Shown: positions 8,281 to 17,180, counted from the first letter of the stretch. The stretch: DNA of 64,000 nt from JAJAZB01 sp964244295 (GCA_964244295.1 CAXTIG010000002.1:248001-312000), one strand, 5' to 3'. Made by a program: numbers and translations. Notes: generated from the sequence alone by a model not told the origin.

Positions 8281-9165
8281 ATGCAACTCCTCGACGGCAA
8301 GGTTGTTTCGGCTCACTACAAACAGGAAATCGCCGCTGAAGTGGCCCAAATCCGGGCCGACGGACAAAAAATTCCGCACCTCGTCGCCATTTTGGTGGGC
8401 AACAACGGCGCTTCGGAAACCTACGTGGCGAGTAAAGTCCGCTCCTGCGAGGAACTTGGCTTCGAGTCCACGTTGCTCCGTTTTCCAACGACCATCTCCG
8501 AAGCCGACCTGTTGGACGAAGTCAAAAAAGTAAACGAGAACCCGCTCATGGACGGGCTGCTCGTGCAGCTTCCCCTCCCCGACCACATCAACCCCGACCG
8601 AGTGATGGAAACCATCGACCCGCGCAAGGACGTGGACGGTTTCCACCCCATCAACATCGGGCGGATGGCGAAGGGCCTGCCCGCCTACGTGTCGGCCACG
8701 CCGCAGGGCTGTCTGATGCTGCTCGAACACTACGGCATCGAAACGGTGGGGAAACATTGCGTGATCATCGGGCGGAGCCAGATCGTGGGTTTGCCGATGC
8801 TGATTCTGATGCAGCGCAATGCCTACCCCGGCAACTGCACCGTGACGGTTTGTCATTCCAAAACGAAGAATTTACCCGAAATCACCCGGCAGGCCGACAT
8901 CCTCGTGGCCGCGCTCGGTCGCCCCGGTTTCGTCACCGCCGACATGGTGAAGGAAGGGGCCGTGGTGCTCGATGTGGGCCTGGAACGCGTGCCCGACCCC
9001 AGCAAGAAAAGTGGTTTTGCCCTGAAAGGCGACGTACTCTTCGATGAAGTGGCCCCCAAGTGCAGCTATATCACGCCCGTGCCGGGCGGAGTCGGGCTGA
9101 TGACGATTGTTTCGCTGATGAAAAATACGCTGCTGGCGGCGAAGGGGGGGATTTATGGGGGGTGA
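8281..9165 (+). CDS. folD: Methylenetetrahydrofolate dehydrogenase/cyclohydrolase
   Basis: Bifunctional cytosolic enzyme of one-carbon metabolism that interconverts 5,10-methylene-THF and 10-formyl-THF with NADP. 294 residues from the ATG giving MQLLDGKVV. Catalytic Tyr48 and Lys52 are in ETYVASKVRSC. The PROSITE-type segments GLLVQLPLP, DGFHPINIG and the C-terminal PVPGGVGLMT are intact, as is the NADP-binding IIGRSQIVGLP. It appears monocistronic, with a promoter and a large hairpin upstream. Confidence 0.96.
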   Translation: MQLLDGKVVSAHYKQEIAAEVAQIRADGQKIPHLVAILVGNNGASETYVASKVRSCEELGFESTLLRFPTTISEADLLDEVKKVNENPLMDGLLVQLPLPDHINPDRVMETIDPRKDVDGFHPINIGRMAKGLPAYVSATPQGCLMLLEHYGIETVGKHCVIIGRSQIVGLPMLILMQRNAYPGNCTVTVCHSKTKNLPEITRQADILVAALGRPGFVTADMVKEGAVVLDVGLERVPDPSKKSGFALKGDVLFDEVAPKCSYITPVPGGVGLMTIVSLMKNTLLAAKGGIYGG

Positions 9166-9243
9166 ATCTGTAAGGTGATGCACCTTAGGGAACTTGACGC
9201 TTGACTTGCTTTAATCGAGAGTTGTACGAAATAAAACTATCCT

Positions 9244-9912
9244 ATGTTTCGACTATTCAAAAAAAACAGTTGGGCAATTAATAACAACATAAAACAGTTC
9301 TTTCAAACTCTGTTTTCCCAACTGCCGCCAGAGTTCCAATTTCTTCAAGATGGCCTGAAAAATGGGCTTTACCGGCGATATATTTTTAATGAAGGCGATA
9401 ATTATTTTATCAGTTTTGCCCCTGACCAGTCTGATAAATCAATAGTTAAGGGTAAAAATTTTGACATTATGAACATTCGAGTTCTATCGGACAAACAGGA
9501 ATACCAGCTTAACTTGAAGGTTTATAAAGGATTGTGGGTTGGGTTTGACATCTCAAAGAATATCAAAAAATTTAAGCTATACCAGTTTGATACTTCTAAA
9601 ATGAAAAAAGTGGAAAGCAGATTTCCCACTGATGATAAAATTAAAAACCTTGTGGAAGATTTGTACTCTGATAAACTTGAACTGGATAATCTTTCAGAGT
9701 TCGAGATTGATGGTAAATTGTACTATCAAATAAAAGATTTAGAAGATGGTAATTTCATAGCAATTGATAATAATGGAAAAGTCTTCGGATTGATACACGA
9801 CCCCTTCAAAATTGAGTTGCTTTACTACTCGATAAGAGATTTTGTAGAAAGTGTCAATAGCGGGAAGTTTAAGATAGAAGAGTACGTACAACATCAACAC
9901 GGTAAGCGATAA
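9244..9912 (+). CDS. Unrecognised protein, AT-rich gene
   Basis: 222 residues, rich in Lys, Asn, Phe, Tyr and Asp, with base composition far more AT-rich than its neighbours, which suggests recent transfer. No signal peptide or membrane segment. The C-terminal half (KLYYQIKDLEDGNFIAIDNN, then GKVFGLIHDP) loosely resembles the ending of SUKH/SMI1-KNR4-like proteins, which often serve as toxin immunity proteins, but the match is too weak to assign. No toxin gene is adjacent; the next gene is arr. Confidence 0.6.
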   Translation: MFRLFKKNSWAINNNIKQFFQTLFSQLPPEFQFLQDGLKNGLYRRYIFNEGDNYFISFAPDQSDKSIVKGKNFDIMNIRVLSDKQEYQLNLKVYKGLWVGFDISKNIKKFKLYQFDTSKMKKVESRFPTDDKIKNLVEDLYSDKLELDNLSEFEIDGKLYYQIKDLEDGNFIAIDNNGKVFGLIHDPFKIELLYYSIRDFVESVNSGKFKIEEYVQHQHGKR

Positions 9913-10191
9913 TTATACTTCCCGCCATCGCTCTCATCTCGCGAGTGATGGGTATCGCAAGCGCCGCTGGCGCGGCGACGGGTGCGAGTTACTTGGCTAT
10001 CTGCGAAATACTTAAATCGGAATGTGTTTGCAATTGGCAAGAATAGAAGCACTTGCAGGCCACTAAGCGCCAGAGGCGCTAAAAATACGCATCACTCGCA
10101 AAATGCGAGCAATTGCGGAAGGCACTTGAGTAGCAGAAACAGGCAAGTTAGCGTTCATTGTTACCCGACACTCAAAACATAGCCTTAACGA
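9913..10191. repeat. Palindrome-rich spacer upstream of arr
   Basis: No supportable gene. Contains short hairpins: GCGCC/GGCGC at 9961-9973, AGCGCC/GGCGCT at 10066-10080 and CTCGCA/TGCGAG at 10095-10109, plus repeated GCACTTG. The style resembles the spacers at 10627-10965 and 37212-37436. Confidence 0.6.
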
Positions 10192-10626
10192 ATGAAAAGC
10201 GAAAGTGTAGTATTGAGTGGGACTGACGTTTTAGACAACGGCCCCTTTTACCACGGAACGAAAGCGGATTTGCAAGTTGGCGATTTACTGACAGCAGGGT
10301 TCAAGTCGAATTATCACCCCGATGTCATGATGAATCACATTTATTTCACTGCCCTGGCTAATGGTGCGGGACTTGCTGCTGAACTGGCTCCTGGTGATGG
10401 ACTTCCCCGTGTATATCTAGTTGAACCGACCGGGAGTTTTGAAAATGACCCGAATGTTACGGACAAAAAATTCCCAGGCAATCCGACCCGTTCTTATCGC
10501 AGCAGAGAACCTTTGAAAATCATTGGCGAAGTAACGGATTGGGTAAGACTAACCCCGGAGCAACTCCAAACGTGGCGCGAAAATTTGGCAAAACTCAAAG
10601 CGGAGAAAGCAGAAATTATAAATTAA
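10192..10626 (+). CDS. arr: NAD(+)-rifampin ADP-ribosyltransferase
   Basis: Inactivates rifamycins by ADP-ribosylation; 144 residues, the usual Arr length. The N-terminal motif FYHGTKADLQVGD carries the NAD-binding histidine. The region SNYHPDVMMNHIYFTAL and the strongly conserved block from DPNVTDKKFPGNPTRSYRSR are intact, including the aspartate needed for catalysis. It sits in a lower-GC island between palindromic repeats, next to an AT-rich orphan gene, consistent with acquisition. Chromosomal arr homologues also occur in soil bacteria without clinical exposure, so its presence does not prove selection. Confidence 0.93.
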   Translation: MKSESVVLSGTDVLDNGPFYHGTKADLQVGDLLTAGFKSNYHPDVMMNHIYFTALANGAGLAAELAPGDGLPRVYLVEPTGSFENDPNVTDKKFPGNPTRSYRSREPLKIIGEVTDWVRLTPEQLQTWRENLAKLKAEKAEIIN

Positions 10627-10965
10627 TTTTTACTACCTCCGTTTGGTTTTCATACTACCGTGGTCTGTGGTACACAGAACAAAAGCGGTGTGAGTGGTCT
10701 GTTTGCCACCTAAAATATCAATACCTCTTTTGGTCGCGTCGCGACCCAATGTTTGTAGAAAAATGAATAGTTCCACTCGTTTTGCCGGGCCGCCGCTGCG
10801 GTCGCGTAGCGACCCAACAAACCAGCGTCGGTCGGGTCGCTAGCGACCAAAAACGCAAAAAGAGACCTTGTTACTACAAACATTTGATGCCTAACGGCAT
10901 CGCAGAAGATGGGTTGATACTTTAGGTGTGCCACAGACCACGGTAAGCTACAACCATACGCTTCT
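10627..10965. repeat. Inverted-repeat element downstream of arr
   Basis: 339 bases without a credible gene. The ends are inverted: 10656-10670 (TACCGTGGTCTGTGG) matches the complement of 10931-10945 exactly, and CCTAAAATATCAA near the left end is mirrored by TTGATACTTTAGG near the right. Inside are palindromes of the GGTCGC...GCGACC type (near 10732, 10800 and 10834) and GATGCC/GGCATC near 10887-10902. It may be a dispersed repeat or a non-autonomous mobile element flanking arr. Confidence 0.65.
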
Positions 10966-12399
10966 TCAAACCCACCTCAACACCCAATTCACCACCTTCC
11001 GCACCTTCGGCGTGTAGGGCGGGTAGAGGAATTTGGTGCCGCCGAGGTGCTGCCGTAGCACGCCCCGCTGGTTGGAAAATTCGAGGAAGCCCCAGTGCCC
11101 GTGGGCCTTGCCCACGCCGGAATTATTGACCCCGCCCCAGGGCAGGCCCGTGTGCCCGAACTGCACCAGCGTTTCGTTGATGACCGCCCCGCCCGAACTC
11201 GTCTGGTCGAGGTAGTAGTCGATGGCCTCCTGGCTTTGGCTGCCGATGTACAGCGCCAGGGGTTTTTCGCCCGCCCGGATGCGTTGCACGACTTCCTCGG
11301 GGGTTTTGAAGGTCAGGACCGGGAACACGGGGCCGAAAATTTCTTCCTGCATCACCCGCATCGAATCGTTTACGCCCGTCAGCACCGTCGGGGCGATGAA
11401 GTTTTGGGCGGCATCGGTCTGCCCGCCGAAATGAACCTGCGCGCCCTTGCCCACAGCGTCGTCGAGCAGGCCCCGGACGCGGTTGAAGTGCCGGGCGTTC
11501 ACGATGCGGCAGTAGTCGGGCGAGGCGGCGAAGCCCTGGCCGTCGGCGTTGTACATCCGCTCGGCGCTTTCGCGGAGTTTTTGGAGAAACGGTGTTTTTA
11601 CCGCCTCGTGAACCAGCAGGTAATCGGGCGCGATGCAGGTCTGGCCGTTGTTGAAAAACTTGCCCCAGGCCACACGCTCGGCCACTTTTTGTAAATCCGC
11701 CGTTTCGTCCACGATACAGGGCGACTTGCCGCCCAGTTCGAGCGTCACCGAAGCCAGGTGTTTCGCCGCCGCTTCCATCACGATTTTGCCCACGGCGGGG
11801 CTGCCCGTGAAGTAAATGTGGTTGAAGGGCAACGCGAGCAGTTCCCCGGCCACCGCCGAATCGCCCTCGAACAGCGCCACTTCCTTCGGCTCGAACAAGT
11901 CAGCGACCATCCGGCCCAGCAACGCCGAAGTGTGCGGGGTGTTTTCCGAGGGTTTCAGCACCGCCGTACAACCCGCCGCGAGGGCCATCGCCAGGGGTTT
12001 CACTGTCAGGTTGAAGGGGTAATTCCAGGGTGATAGGATGAGGAGATTGCCCTTCGGTTCGTATTTCACGTACGACGACGTACCCAGCAGCGGCAGCGGG
12101 GCCGACACCCGCTTGGGTTTCATCCACCCCTTCAGATTTTTGACGACGTGCGTGATTTCAGCGTTTACGCTGATCAGTTCGGCAATCACCGTTTCGGTCG
12201 GGGCGCGGCGGAAGTCGTCGTACAGCGCCTGCTCCACCTCGGCCTGGTGCTCGAAAATCCAGGCCCGGAGCCGTTTCAATTTCTGGATGCGTTCCGGGGC
12301 CGTCGTAAGGGCCAGTTGCGGGGCGAAGGCCCGCTGGGCGGCGAACGCGTCGGCAATGACAAGGCCGGTTTTCAGGGAGTCTGCGGCTTCAGTAAGCAT
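10966..12399 (-). CDS. NAD(P)-dependent aldehyde dehydrogenase (class 3-like)
   Basis: Oxidises aldehydes to acids. 477 residues from the ATG giving MLTEAADSLK; an in-frame codon further upstream is less likely. The catalytic Cys255 lies in NNGQTCIAPDY and the general base Glu221 in TLELGGKSP. Cofactor-loop residues are in HIYFTGSPAVGK and SPWNYPFN. The length (shorter than ~500) and the hydrophobic C-terminus (VVNWVLRWV) fit the ALDH3/coniferyl-aldehyde-dehydrogenase-like group often involved in fatty or aromatic aldehyde detoxification; the substrate is unknown. Transcribed divergently from the XRE regulator, 142 bases apart, so that regulator may control it. Confidence 0.92.
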   Translation of the reverse strand: MLTEAADSLKTGLVIADAFAAQRAFAPQLALTTAPERIQKLKRLRAWIFEHQAEVEQALYDDFRRAPTETVIAELISVNAEITHVVKNLKGWMKPKRVSAPLPLLGTSSYVKYEPKGNLLILSPWNYPFNLTVKPLAMALAAGCTAVLKPSENTPHTSALLGRMVADLFEPKEVALFEGDSAVAGELLALPFNHIYFTGSPAVGKIVMEAAAKHLASVTLELGGKSPCIVDETADLQKVAERVAWGKFFNNGQTCIAPDYLLVHEAVKTPFLQKLRESAERMYNADGQGFAASPDYCRIVNARHFNRVRGLLDDAVGKGAQVHFGGQTDAAQNFIAPTVLTGVNDSMRVMQEEIFGPVFPVLTFKTPEEVVQRIRAGEKPLALYIGSQSQEAIDYYLDQTSSGGAVINETLVQFGHTGLPWGGVNNSGVGKAHGHWGFLEFSNQRGVLRQHLGGTKFLYPPYTPKVRKVVNWVLRWV

Positions 12400-12541
12400 G
12401 GCGTTGTAGTCTTGGAGGGGTTCAGAAAGATACCAACTTCTTCCCGGCAAACTTCAATTTCGCCCGAAAGTTGGTCTGAAACTTGTTTTGAGTAGTTTTA
12501 CTAAAATTTTTGTCCGATACTCCCTTTCCCCTTCCGGGCCA

Positions 12542-13555
12542 ATGAGCATCGTCAGCAACAACGTCAAATACCTTCGCCGCCTGAACGGCCTGACGCAGGA
12601 ACAGTTCGCTCGCCGCCTCGGCATCAAACGCCCGTCGGTGGGGGCTTACGAAGAAGCCCGCGCCCACCCGCCGTATGATACGCTGATTTCGATGGCGAAG
12701 CTGTTCAGCGTTACTGTGGATCAATTGATCAAAACGGATCTCCGAAAAGTACGGGAAACGCCGGATCTCAACCTGAACGGACCGCCCCAACCCACCGTTT
12801 ATAGCAATCAGCGCCCACCCATTCGCGACGAACCGCGTCCGGTGACGGCTCCCGATCCGGTGCCCATTGCCGCCGTTGTGGATAAATTTTACCGCGACGA
12901 GCGCGCTCAAGTTCGGCTGGTGGCGCAGCGAGTCGCCTTCAAACGAGTCTCAACCCGCACGTTGCTCCGGGAATCGGCCCCGGCCCGGAGCGAACGACCC
13001 CCGGTTTTACCCCCGGCCTTCAACACCAATTTTGACAACCAGCACGGACGCGCTTCCGCTCCCGCCCCTCCCCTGCCGCCGCCCTCGCTGGGGATAGGAT
13101 TGGTGCGGCAGCAGGGAGCCGATGAGTATACCCGGCGCTTGCGCGACGCCGCTTTTTTAAGTGAGCTTCCCGAATTGCACGTGCCGTTGCTACCCAACGG
13201 GCACTACCGGGCCTTCGAGGCCGGGGCCGATTTTGCGTACCCCGGTGCTTCGCTGATCGGGAAATTCATCGCCAACTGGTACGAACTCGAAGACGCCCGG
13301 CACTACGTGTTGGTGGTGCAAAATCGGGGGCTGCTGTACCGGCGGGTGTACAACCAGGTGAAAATCAAAGGCATTCTTTTGCTTAGCGCCGATGACCCCG
13401 GCATTCCCAGTTTGGAGGTACCCATCAAGGACGTGCTGGAAGCCTGGGAAGTGAAAGCGTTTCTGAGTTACGAACTGCCCAAAGCGGGCGTTTCGATTCA
13501 GCGCCTGAAAGACCTGGCGCGGGAGTTTCAGGAAGAAATGGGCCGGTTGGATTGA
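12542..13555 (+). CDS. XRE-family regulator with degenerate S24-like domain
   Basis: 337 residues from the ATG giving MSIVSNNVKYLRR. Residues ~8-62 are a clear Cro/CI helix-turn-helix (GLTQEQFARRLG, then KRPSVGAYEE). Residues ~70-220 are proline-rich and probably disordered. Residues ~220-325 resemble the LexA/CI S24 peptidase fold (YRAFEAGADF, HYVLVVQNRG). The Ser of the SGDSM motif reads AGADF and the catalytic Lys position is occupied by YRR, so self-cleavage is not expected. It may sense a ligand or partner instead. Divergent from the aldehyde dehydrogenase gene and convergent with the next gene, 7 bases apart. Confidence 0.8.
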   Translation: MSIVSNNVKYLRRLNGLTQEQFARRLGIKRPSVGAYEEARAHPPYDTLISMAKLFSVTVDQLIKTDLRKVRETPDLNLNGPPQPTVYSNQRPPIRDEPRPVTAPDPVPIAAVVDKFYRDERAQVRLVAQRVAFKRVSTRTLLRESAPARSERPPVLPPAFNTNFDNQHGRASAPAPPLPPPSLGIGLVRQQGADEYTRRLRDAAFLSELPELHVPLLPNGHYRAFEAGADFAYPGASLIGKFIANWYELEDARHYVLVVQNRGLLYRRVYNQVKIKGILLLSADDPGIPSLEVPIKDVLEAWEVKAFLSYELPKAGVSIQRLKDLAREFQEEMGRLD

Positions 13556-13562
13556 AGGGGAT

Positions 13563-14354
13563 TTATTCCGGCAAAAGGTCGTCGAAGGTGCGTTCCATGT
13601 CGCTGAGGTAGCGGTTGTTGCCGCTAGGGTTCTGGAGCGATTTACCGAATTCGTACCAGAGGCCATCGCCGACGTTGAGGTACTGGCCGGGGTCGCGGGG
13701 TTCTTTTTCGATGGCTTTCTCGGCCAGAAATTCTCCGGCGTAAATCATCCTTAGGATGGGGTTGAGGTCGTCCCAGCGCAGATTTTTGCTTTTTTCGAGG
13801 TTGCCCACCTGCATCCGGGTCTTCACGGTGCGTTTGCTGAAAAACACGTTCATTTCCAGTTGCACCGATTTGTCCTTCAATTTTTTCAGGTAAATCAATT
13901 TCAACGGCGACTCGATTTGCGCGGTTTCGTACACGGCCTGAATCAGTTCCTGGGAGGCGTATTCCCAGCCTTCGCGGTTGCGGGGTTTCCCCAGCATGGG
14001 TTCTTCCCCCGCCCGTTCGAGGTTGAGCCAGAACCGGTTTTCGGCCTCTTCGGCAGCGCGGTTCGTTTTGTTGAAAACCGTTTTCACCGCCAATTTCTCA
14101 ATCTCTTCTTTCCAGACCGGTAGCAGAGCACCCGTCCAGTTGAAATCGTCGCTGAGGGTAAATCCTTCTGAGGTAATTTCCTCGTCGGTCAAATCCTGGC
14201 GGTCGAGGTACTGGATATCGAAGCGCACGTCGAGTCCCCCGTCCTGGTCGGGCGTACCCCGCAGGGAATACCGGTGAGCGTAAGGCGGAGGAATAATCCC
14301 AGCGGTTTGAAAATTTATTTCGAACGAGCGGAGCGTCCCTGATTTGGTTTCCAT
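13563..14354 (-). CDS. Conserved hypothetical cytoplasmic protein
   Basis: 263 residues with no signal peptide or membrane segments, and many charged and aromatic residues. The N-terminal half (YAHRYSLRG, then DVRFDIQYLDR, LSDDFNW) and the second half (WEYASQELIQAV, then LIYLKKLKDK) show no catalytic motif that I recognise. Composition and codon use match neighbouring genes, so it is a genuine gene. Convergent with the XRE regulator. Function unknown. Confidence 0.75.
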   Translation of the reverse strand: METKSGTLRSFEINFQTAGIIPPPYAHRYSLRGTPDQDGGLDVRFDIQYLDRQDLTDEEITSEGFTLSDDFNWTGALLPVWKEEIEKLAVKTVFNKTNRAAEEAENRFWLNLERAGEEPMLGKPRNREGWEYASQELIQAVYETAQIESPLKLIYLKKLKDKSVQLEMNVFFSKRTVKTRMQVGNLEKSKNLRWDDLNPILRMIYAGEFLAEKAIEKEPRDPGQYLNVGDGLWYEFGKSLQNPSGNNRYLSDMERTFDDLLPE

Positions 14355-14438
14355 AGCGGCAGTCTCGGCACTAAACTAACACATCGTCGGGCATATCCTC
14401 GCACAACCCCGGATTATGTTATTGTTAACGCCTCTAAA

Positions 14439-15503
14439 TCAGGATTGTTCACCACTCGATTGCAGCGTAGCTTGTTTGTCGATTTTACCGGTGGCGGTTT
14501 CCCTAAATTGCGCAACTGCAAGCCACTGCCGGGGGACGGCATACCGCGATACCTGCGTTTTGATGGCCTCTTGAATCCGTTCCTGAATTTCCGCCTTCAA
14601 CGGAACACCCTCCCACACCAAGGCAACGCACTGTCCGAGTCGTTCGTCGGGAAGACCCGCGACAAAAAACCGGGAATCCAATCCGGCGGCAAGCAGCAGT
14701 GGGGCCACGACGGCCTCGACCCGTTCGGGCTGAATTTTTACGCCGCCCGTGTTGATAATCGAATCAAACCGGCCTACCCATCGAAACCGTCGGGAGTCGA
14801 GCCAATCCACGAGGTCGTTGGTTTGGACGAGCGCGAAGTCGGTCATACCGCCCCGCACCCAGAGGCACCCGCGCTCGTCGGCGCCGGCTTCTACCCCGTC
14901 GAGCAGTTGAAAAGCGTCGCTTCGGGTTGGGCCGTTGAGCCGCCGGATGGCGATGTGCGAAACCGTTTCGGTCATGCCGTAGGTGGCAAAAACGGAGGCA
15001 TCCAGGTGCTGAAGTTCGGCTTCGAGTTGAGCAGAAACGGGTGTCCCGCCCACCAGAATGGCTTTCGCCGAGCGCAGGATTGCCTGCGTGCCGGATGATT
15101 TTTGCAAAAGTGCCTGCACTTGCAGCGGAACAAAAGCCGCAAAGTGCAAAACCCACCCGGCGGGCCATTCCTCCAGCGGCGTAGCGATCGGCTCCACCAC
15201 CACCACGTTGAGTTTCAACTCCAGGGCACGGACGAGCATCATCAGCCCGGCCACGTACCGCACGTCGAGACAACACAGCGCCTGATCGCCGGGTTGGAGG
15301 CTAAAGGTCTGGCCCGTGAGTTGGGCCGAAGCGATCAACTGACTGCGGGTGAGTCGAATGGATTTGGGCACCCCCGTTGAGCCGGAGGTGTGGAGTAGAA
15401 ACGACGTTTCACCGGCCTGCCATTGCTCACAAAAAAAGAGCGCTTGCTCTTCGTAAGGGGTTCGGGCAGTGGGAAGAGGCTGGTTGGGGTCGAGGAAAAG
15501 CAT
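14439..15503 (-). CDS. menE: o-Succinylbenzoate-CoA ligase
   Basis: Activates o-succinylbenzoate with CoA in menaquinone synthesis. 354 residues from the ATG giving MLFLDPNQPLP, matching the short MenE of Bacteroidota. The AMP-binding P-loop is at residues 39-47 (TSGSTGVPK). Further adenylate-forming motifs are YGMTETVSHIA and RFRWVGRFDSIINTGG; the C-terminal lysine is in ATGKIDK. It lies divergently within 1 kb of menB, consistent with a menaquinone locus; the next step in the pathway after MenE is MenB. Confidence 0.9.
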   Translation of the reverse strand: MLFLDPNQPLPTARTPYEEQALFFCEQWQAGETSFLLHTSGSTGVPKSIRLTRSQLIASAQLTGQTFSLQPGDQALCCLDVRYVAGLMMLVRALELKLNVVVVEPIATPLEEWPAGWVLHFAAFVPLQVQALLQKSSGTQAILRSAKAILVGGTPVSAQLEAELQHLDASVFATYGMTETVSHIAIRRLNGPTRSDAFQLLDGVEAGADERGCLWVRGGMTDFALVQTNDLVDWLDSRRFRWVGRFDSIINTGGVKIQPERVEAVVAPLLLAAGLDSRFFVAGLPDERLGQCVALVWEGVPLKAEIQERIQEAIKTQVSRYAVPRQWLAVAQFRETATGKIDKQATLQSSGEQS

Positions 15504-15649
15504 GACGGATTTCGATAGCAATTTCAAAAGTGGAAGGTTACCGACACTTCTCGCTGATTTACAACCGCGCAGGTCAGTTTTCAAACCAATGACGGCTTCC
15601 AACTTCGGGTACTTTAGTCGGGCCGGTGCTGCGTTGGTCGAACAATCCT

Positions 15650-15657
15650 TATTTTTG
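15650..15657 (+). promoter_or_regulatory. -7 promoter element for the DUF2452 gene
   Basis: TATTTTTG matches TANNTTTG and is followed by GC. It is 33 bases upstream of the ATG at 15691. No clear TTG is found at the expected -33 spacing. Confidence 0.5.
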
Positions 15658-15690
15658 CGACGTTTTGAGCCTTAACCGGTCTTTCCCTAC

Positions 15691-16125
15691 ATGAACGAAG
15701 AAAACCCGATCAATCCCGTCAACGTCGCCGAAAATCCGGGCCTCTTGCCCTACGCCCACACGGCGGGCGGGGCGGTGATCCGGCCCGAAGACGAAGGCAA
15801 AATTAAGGGCAAGTCGGTAAAGGCGATGCGCCAGCAGACCGACCGGCAGATGGGGCAATTGAAAGGCCAGATGCAGACGCTCGTGGAACAGGCACGGGAA
15901 ATTCAGCGCCGGATCGAAGTATCGGAGCGGATTTACTCGGCCACGATGAATTTCGAACCGCACATCGGCCAAACCCTTTATATGTACGAACGCCAAAATG
16001 GTACCGACCTGCTCTCGCTGGTTGCCCCCCACGAGTGGGGCCGCTCGTTTCGATACCAGCGCTTCGTGGCCCGCGTGACCATGCTCTACGACCATACCTG
16101 GGACGTGGATTTTAACGAAGAATGA
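15691..16125 (+). CDS. DUF2452 domain protein
   Basis: 144 residues. The C-terminal half fits DUF2452 (MNFEPHIGQTLYMYER followed by LLSLVAPHEWG), a small cytosolic family common in Bacteroidota with no known function. Residues ~45-80 (RQQTDRQMGQLKGQM onward) form a probable coiled coil. It lies between menE (divergent) and menB (same strand, downstream of an inverted repeat), but a role in menaquinone synthesis is only suggested by position. Confidence 0.8.
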   Translation: MNEENPINPVNVAENPGLLPYAHTAGGAVIRPEDEGKIKGKSVKAMRQQTDRQMGQLKGQMQTLVEQAREIQRRIEVSERIYSATMNFEPHIGQTLYMYERQNGTDLLSLVAPHEWGRSFRYQRFVARVTMLYDHTWDVDFNEE

Positions 16126-16129
16126 AACT

Positions 16130-16225
16130 GTTCACGGTTTCTGGTTCACGGTTTTTGACGGTCCGTCGCTGCGGTTAAAAGTCAACTAAAAACCGTGAAC
16201 CAGAAACCGTGAACCGAAAACCATA
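16130..16225. repeat. Heptad-repeat hairpin leader of menB
   Basis: Arms 16130-16156 and 16188-16214 are exact 27-bp reverse complements with a 31-base loop. The right arm and the bases after it consist of five consecutive AACCNNN heptads (16191-16225); the left arm is the complementary GGTT heptads. The block ends five bases before the menB ATG. No Shine-Dalgarno sequence is visible. Confidence 0.85.
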
Positions 16226-16230
16226 AATTT

Positions 16231-17085
16231 ATGAGTGCAAACCCCAAAACCGCCGCGATTCTTTCCTGGAACTACCCCTGGGAACCGATCCGGGAATTCC
16301 GGGAAATTAAATTTCAGTATTGCGAAGGCGTGGCGATGATTTCCATCAACCGCCCGGAGGTTCACAACGCCTTCACCCCCCTCACCGTCCGCGAAATGAG
16401 CGAGGCGATGGAACTGGCCCGGCAGGATGAGCGCGTCGGCGTGGTGATTCTGACTGGCGAGGGCGGGCGGGCATTTTGCTCGGGCGGCGACCAGAGCGTG
16501 CGCGGGCACGGGGGCTACGTAGGCGAAGACACCGTGCCCCGGCTTAACGTATTGGACCTGCAAAAGCAAATTCGCTCGATTCCAAAACCCGTCGTGGCCA
16601 TGGTGGCGGGCTGGGCCATCGGGGGCGGCCACGTGCTGCACGTGGTCTGTGACCTGAGCATTGCCGCCGAAAACGCCCGCTTCGGCCAGACCGGACCCGT
16701 TGTGGGTAGTTTCGATGGAGGGTTCGGAGCCAGCTACCTGGCGCGGGTGGTCGGCCAGAAAAAGGCCCGGGAAATCTGGTTCCTCTGCGACCAGTACGAC
16801 GCTGCCGAAGCCCGCGAGATGGGCCTCGTCAACAAAGTAGTTCCGCTGGTAGACCTGGAGGAAACGACGATGGCCTGGTGCCGGAAAATGCTCGAAAAAA
16901 GTCCGTTGGCCCTGCGAATGCTCAAATCATCGTTCAACGCCGAGTTGGACGGGCAGGCGGGCATTCAGGAACTGGCGGGCAACGCCACCTTGCTGTACTA
17001 CCTGAGCGACGAGGCGAAGGAAGGCCGCGACGCGTTTGTCGAAAAGCGAAAGCCTGACTTTGGTAAATTTCCTAAATTTCCCTGA
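16231..17085 (+). CDS. menB: 1,4-Dihydroxy-2-naphthoyl-CoA synthase
   Basis: Crotonase-fold enzyme that closes the naphthoquinone ring in menaquinone synthesis. 284 residues. Signature segments are intact: AFCSGGDQSVRG (oxyanion-hole region), AGWAIGGGHVLHVVCDL, VGSFDGGFGASYLAR and QKKAREIWFLCDQYDA, then the C-terminal ELAGNATLLYY and RKPDFGKFPKFP. All agree closely with MenB rather than with fatty-acid crotonases. The start ATG is five bases after a heptad repeat block. Confidence 0.96.
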   Translation: MSANPKTAAILSWNYPWEPIREFREIKFQYCEGVAMISINRPEVHNAFTPLTVREMSEAMELARQDERVGVVILTGEGGRAFCSGGDQSVRGHGGYVGEDTVPRLNVLDLQKQIRSIPKPVVAMVAGWAIGGGHVLHVVCDLSIAAENARFGQTGPVVGSFDGGFGASYLARVVGQKKAREIWFLCDQYDAAEAREMGLVNKVVPLVDLEETTMAWCRKMLEKSPLALRMLKSSFNAELDGQAGIQELAGNATLLYYLSDEAKEGRDAFVEKRKPDFGKFPKFP

Positions 17086-17180
17086 CCGGTTGGGCGTTTG
17101 TTGGTTGGGATGGGATTCCGAAAATTCTGCTTTCACTGCCCGAACCCACTCCCCGCAACTCCGTTTTCTGCTTCAAATTC

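Noticed and set aside
10539..10934. Two short ORFs downstream of arr (10539-10766 plus; 10710-10934 minus)
   Set aside because: They lie over the inverted-repeat element and encode Trp/Cys/Phe-rich low-quality translations.
9913..10965. Integron attC sites around arr, since arr is often a gene cassette
   Set aside because: GCCTAAC at about 10890 fits RYYYAAC, but no matching GTTRRRY partner at attC spacing and no integrase were found; the palindromes fit dispersed repeats better.
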